A DNA stretch of 14,366 nt from Elusimicrobiota bacterium. GTDB lineage: Bacteria > Elusimicrobiota > Elusimicrobia > UBA1565 > UBA9628. The position numbers and the translations under genes are program-made. Positions within the stretch are counted from its first letter, which is position 1, and each line of letters starts with the position of its first letter. This document shows, piece after piece, positions 12,728 through 14,366 of this stretch. The stretch lies in assembly GCA_028717525.1 (NCBI GenBank), contig JAQUNT010000012.1, positions 1 through 14,366 on the forward strand. The letters run 5' to 3'. The notes below the pieces were generated by a model. It saw only the letters and a list, made by a program, of their open reading frames with translations, searched no databases and had not been told where the DNA came from.

Positions 12728-14185
12728 CTACGGCTGCCTCCAGGCCCGGCCCTCCGCTTCCAGTAGGGCGTCGGCCTCGGCCGGGCCGAAGCTTCCCGGC
12801 GCGTAGGGGCTCAGGGGCAGGTCCGCGTCGAGCCAAGGCTGGATGAAGCTCCAGGTCTCCTCCAGCGCGTCCTCGCGCGGGAACAGCGTCTGGTCGCCCA
12901 GCATCACGTCGAGCAGGAGGCGCTGGTAGGCTTCGGGCGGGTGCTCGCCGAAGGCCTCCGCGTAATCGAAGTCCATGGTCAGGGCCCCGATGCAGGTCTT
13001 GGGGCCGGGCTTCTTGGCCTCGATGGTCAGGGACACCCCCTCGTCCGGCTGGATGCGGAAGACCAAGGTGTTGGCCTCCAGGTGGTCGGGCGAGAGCTCC
13101 CGGAACATCGAGTGCGGCACCTTCTTGAACACCACCGCGATCTCCGCGGCGCGGCCGGCCAGGCGCTTGCCCGAGCGCAGGTAGAACGGCACCCCTTCCC
13201 AGCGCCAGTTCTCGATCTCCACGCGCATGGCCGCGTAGGTCGGCGCGGCCGAAGCCGCGGCCACCCCCGGCTCACTGCGGTAGCCCGAGTACTGGCCCAG
13301 CACAAGGCCCCGGCCGGGCTGCGCCGGGTCGATAGGCTTGAGGGCCTTGAACACCTTGATCTTCTCGTCGCGCACCCGCTCCGCCGCGAAGCTCGACGGC
13401 GGCTCCATGGCCACCAGGGCCAGGAGCTGAAGCATGTGGTTCTGGAACATGTCGCGCAGCACGCCGGAGCGGTCGTAGTAGCCGGCGCGGTGTCCGACGC
13501 CTTCGGCCTCGAGCACCGAGATCTGCACGTGGTCGATGTAGGTGCGCTTCCAGACCGGTTCGAAGATCGAGTTGGCGAAGCGGAACATGAGCACGTTCTG
13601 GACCGTGTCCTTGCCCAGGTAGTGGTCCATCCGATAGACCTGCCGTTCCTTGAGATGGTCGCGGATCTCCGCGGCCAAAGAGAGCGCGCTGGTCAGGTCC
13701 CGGCCGAACGGCTTCTCGAAGACCACGCGCGTCCAGGCGCGCGTGGGCTCGTCGAGCAGGCCGGCCGCGCCAAGCTTGTGCGTAACGGGATGGAACAGGT
13801 CCGGGGGCAGGGCCAGGTAGAAAATCACGTTGCCCGAAGTGCCGTGCCGGGCGGAGAGCTCCTTGAGCCTGCGGCCCAAGTCCTGGTAGGTCGCGGCCGC
13901 GCCGTAGTCGCCGCGCAGATAGTAGAGGCCCTTGACGCCCGGCGCCTGGCGGCGCAGGGCGGCTTCGTCGACCGGCGCGCGGCCCAGCCCCAGCACGAAG
14001 AAGCGCTCGGGCAGAAGCCCCTGGGCGCCAAGGCCCTGCAAGGCCGGCAGGATCTTGCGCGCGGCCAGGTCTCCCGAGGTGCCGAAGAGCACCAGGCCGC
14101 AGGGCTGCGGCTTGTGCTCGATGCAAAGGCCCTCGCGGATGCTGAACTTGAGGCCCGGGCCGTGGCGCAGGCCTTCCGGGCTCAT
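12728..14185 (-). CDS. zwf: Glucose-6-phosphate 1-dehydrogenase
   Basis: A 485-residue protein, normal length for the family. It oxidises glucose-6-phosphate to 6-phosphogluconolactone with NAD(P)+, the first step of the oxidative pentose phosphate pathway. Seen: a nucleotide-binding LFGTSGDLAARKILPAL (33-49), VVFEKPFGRDL (154-164), and the active-site RMDHYLGKDTVQN (185-197; the common form is RIDHYLGKE). NHMLQLLALVAMEPP (249-263) and GVPFYLRSGKRL (331-342) are further hallmarks. An N-terminal extension of about 28 residues with two cysteines (C21, C29) precedes the Rossmann fold. ATG 14185 overlaps the stop of gnd by 4 bases (ATGA), so the two are coupled; pgl follows 11 bases downstream. 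Confidence 0.96.
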   Translation of the reverse strand: MSPEGLRHGPGLKFSIREGLCIEHKPQPCGLVLFGTSGDLAARKILPALQGLGAQGLLPERFFVLGLGRAPVDEAALRRQAPGVKGLYYLRGDYGAAATYQDLGRRLKELSARHGTSGNVIFYLALPPDLFHPVTHKLGAAGLLDEPTRAWTRVVFEKPFGRDLTSALSLAAEIRDHLKERQVYRMDHYLGKDTVQNVLMFRFANSIFEPVWKRTYIDHVQISVLEAEGVGHRAGYYDRSGVLRDMFQNHMLQLLALVAMEPPSSFAAERVRDEKIKVFKALKPIDPAQPGRGLVLGQYSGYRSEPGVAAASAAPTYAAMRVEIENWRWEGVPFYLRSGKRLAGRAAEIAVVFKKVPHSMFRELSPDHLEANTLVFRIQPDEGVSLTIEAKKPGPKTCIGALTMDFDYAEAFGEHPPEAYQRLLLDVMLGDQTLFPREDALEETWSFIQPWLDADLPLSPYAPGSFGPAEADALLEAEGRAWRQP

Positions 14186-14366
14186 CGGCTCTTCCGGACG
14201 GCGTGCCCGCCGAACTCCTGGCGCAGGGCCGCCAGGACCTTATTCTGGAAGGAGTCGCGCATGCGGGAACGGAAGCGCTCGTAAAGAGAGAGCGTGATGG
14301 CGGGGGCGGGGATGCCCAGTTCCACCGCGGCGAGCACGGTCCAGCGCCCTTCGCCCGAGTCCGCCC
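14182..14366 (-). CDS. gnd: 6-phosphogluconate dehydrogenase (partial, C-terminal 60 residues)
   Basis: The frame enters at the right edge and ends at TGA 14184-14182. The visible 60 residues contain DSGEGRWTVLAAVELGIPAP (2-21), a C-terminal hallmark of decarboxylating 6-phosphogluconate dehydrogenases. They then read ITLSLYERFRSR, NKVLAALRQEFGGHAV and a short basic end. The enzyme converts 6-phosphogluconate to ribulose-5-phosphate with release of CO2. The ending FGGHAV fits the GndA (YqeC-like) branch as I recall it. The ATGA overlap with zwf shows it leads this part of the operon. The start, cofactor site and full length lie outside the window. Confidence 0.92.
   Translation of the reverse strand, partial: ADSGEGRWTVLAAVELGIPAPAITLSLYERFRSRMRDSFQNKVLAALRQEFGGHAVRKSR

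Noticed and set aside
12717..12836. N-terminal extension of 6-phosphogluconolactonase to an ATG at 12836
   Set aside because: It would lie inside the zwf coding region and add 40 Arg/Pro/Gly-rich residues not expected in the family.

Overview
**Organism.** The window is very GC-rich, almost fully coding, and comes from a Gram-negative bacterium. Most genes use G or C in nearly every third codon position. Several products carry Sec signal peptides, and one looks like an outer-membrane beta-barrel ending in Phe. My best guess is a high-GC member of Elusimicrobiota or a related uncultured lineage. The guess rests on overall resemblance: a papain-like secreted protease, signal-peptide hypotheticals and short interspersed palindromes. 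It is not based on a marker gene. No rRNA, tRNA, CRISPR array, transposase or phage gene was seen.

**Layout.** (1) 1-1274, minus: N-terminal 424 residues of a ComEC/Rec2-type DNA-uptake channel, running off the left edge. (2) 1324-3767, plus: a two-gene operon of an exported HtrA/Deg-like serine protease with a GSSGSP active site and an exported DUF2891 protein, joined by a 4-base stop/start overlap. (3) 3885-4895, plus: an exported papain-family (C1A) cysteine protease with its own clear promoter and ribosome binding site. (4) 4950-6352, minus: a small exported Cys-containing protein followed by a predicted outer-membrane barrel. This pair is bracketed by two copies of one 50-52 base palindrome in opposite orientation. 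(5) 6433-11186, minus: a tightly packed three-gene operon of RmuC, a DUF2779 protein (Cas4/RecB-like nuclease plus DEDD exonuclease) and a 740-residue membrane-anchored Cys-rich protein of unknown function. (6) 11254-12006, plus: a small single-pass membrane protein. (7) 11973-14366, minus: the oxidative pentose phosphate genes gnd (3' end only), zwf and pgl.

**How the parts fit.** Blocks 2-4 mostly encode envelope or secreted proteins and look like a proteolysis and surface group. Block 5 joins two predicted nucleases with an unknown membrane protein by 4-base and 1-base gaps. It is the best candidate here for an undescribed functional unit, although neither nuclease family is itself new. 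Block 7 covers the whole oxidative pentose phosphate branch: Zwf makes 6-phosphogluconolactone, Pgl hydrolyses it, and Gnd oxidatively decarboxylates the product.

**Expression signals.** Three genes (starts at 1324, 6352 and 11254) have an extended -10 of the form TGnTA(G/T)AAT only 6-8 bases before the ATG, and no Shine-Dalgarno sequence. This predicts leaderless mRNAs. rmuC has a TTGACT-N17-TATCAT promoter equally close to its start. The cysteine protease (AGGAGG) and the barrel gene (AGGAG) have ordinary ribosome binding sites, so both initiation modes appear side by side.
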